From JAIVHA01 sp965367295 (GTDB taxonomy: Bacteria; Pseudomonadota; Gammaproteobacteria; DSM-19610): a DNA stretch of 41,655 nucleotides. Positions 41,440-41,655 of the stretch are shown piece by piece (position 1 is the first letter of the stretch; each line of letters begins with the position of its first letter). Under the pieces are notes generated by a model that was not told the DNA's origin, ran no database searches, and saw only the letters and a program-made list of their open reading frames with translations. The translations under genes and the position numbers were made by a program. Location: the NCBI GenBank assembly GCA_965367295.1, contig CBDUHN010000030.1:1-41655 (forward strand), written 5' to 3'.

Positions 41440-41655
41440 CCATGAGACCATTCATGGTGGCTACCCCCATGACGGGGGCACCCGTGCCCCGTTGGCGCAG
41501 CCGAGCATCGCAGGCAAAACCGGGATCAAGCGCGCAACTGTCTGAGCCGCGCAGCGGCAAGTTTTGCGCGCGCCGGTTTTGCCGAGAAGCGCAGGGTACC
41601 CGCGTAGCAGGCAAGCCGTCGGGCCGCCTTTCTTTTGGTTCGTTTTCTTTGGCGG
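41440..41655. repeat. dispersed intergenic repeat, cut by the window edge
   Basis: This noncoding stretch contains CTGTCTGAGCCG, GCGCGCCGGTTTTGCCGAGAA, GCAGGGTACCCGCGTAG and TTTCTTTTGGTTCGTTTTC, a sequence combination I know from repeated elements found between genes in many gamma- and betaproteobacteria. It has no open frame with family support, although such elements often attract spurious gene calls. GACGGGGGCACCCGTGCCCCG at about 41470-41490 can form a hairpin. The element continues beyond base 41655. Confidence 0.6.

Noticed and set aside
1..41655. CRISPR arrays, tRNA genes, prophage or insertion sequences
   Set aside because: I looked through the intergenic gaps and saw no regularly spaced repeats, no tRNA-like cloverleaf with a CCA end, and no transposase or integrase frame.

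Overview
The window is a GC-rich chromosomal segment from a free-living gammaproteobacterium. The gene orders rrn-tyrS-M23 peptidase-anmK/erpA-bactofilin-DUF6776-argC and HAD hydrolase/rppH-ptsP match arrangements I know from Pseudomonas. The overall content (TusA, TlpA-like protein, cobalamin genes, several iron-sulfur and iron genes) would fit a Chromatiales or Ectothiorhodospiraceae-like lineage, but that placement is inference. There is no prophage, integrase, transposase, CRISPR array or tRNA that I can see. Genes are dense and mostly in short operons.

Layout. (1) 1-300: tandem promoters and leader of a ribosomal RNA operon that leaves the window to the left on the minus strand. (2) 349-8013: a single-domain response regulator, tyrS, an envelope M23 peptidase with anmK (peptidoglycan turnover), and the opposing unit argC-DUF6776-bactofilin-erpA; a bidirectional terminator separates anmK and erpA. 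(3) 8212-13215: ClC antiporter, DUF4126, TlpA-like thioredoxin, HemJ and YggX on plus; an ATP-grasp ligase of unknown product and an unusual cysteine-rich A-type Fe-S carrier on minus. (4) 13393-16049: a probable Fur-controlled porin followed by a covalent-FMN protein and a PepSY membrane protein, a candidate extracytoplasmic iron-reduction and uptake set. (5) 16075-19728: ptsP, rppH and a HAD-IB phosphatase. (6) 19749-31357: a cobalamin region with btuC, btuD, a B12 riboswitch, btuB, tonB, PduO-type adenosyltransferase, btuF and cobQ. It is split by a minus-strand block of two TetR regulators, TusA, an unknown protein and an atypical SDR-like protein. (7) 31387-33343: DUF2322, a Rossmann protein and a dCache-like sensor without an output domain. 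(8) 33328-36073: thioredoxin-like protein, AmpD, AmpE and a Mak-like ROK kinase. (9) 36301-41352: SH3-domain protein, a PAS-GGDEF-EAL c-di-GMP enzyme and a 465-residue conserved protein of unknown role. (10) The right edge holds a dispersed repeat.

How the genes fit together. Cobalamin entry is complete on paper: BtuB with TonB at the outer membrane, BtuF in the periplasm, BtuCD at the inner membrane, then adenosylation and cobyric acid synthesis. The receptor unit sits behind a B12-sensing riboswitch. AnmK, AmpD and AmpE belong to muropeptide recycling. ErpA, the second A-type protein, YggX, HemJ and the Fur-controlled porin set point to active iron, Fe-S and heme housekeeping. The most unusual items are the porin/FMN/PepSY set with its Fur-type promoter, the output-less sensor, the noncanonical Fe-S carrier, the SDR-like protein lacking its catalytic pair, and a small family of 16-18 bp palindromes scattered between genes.
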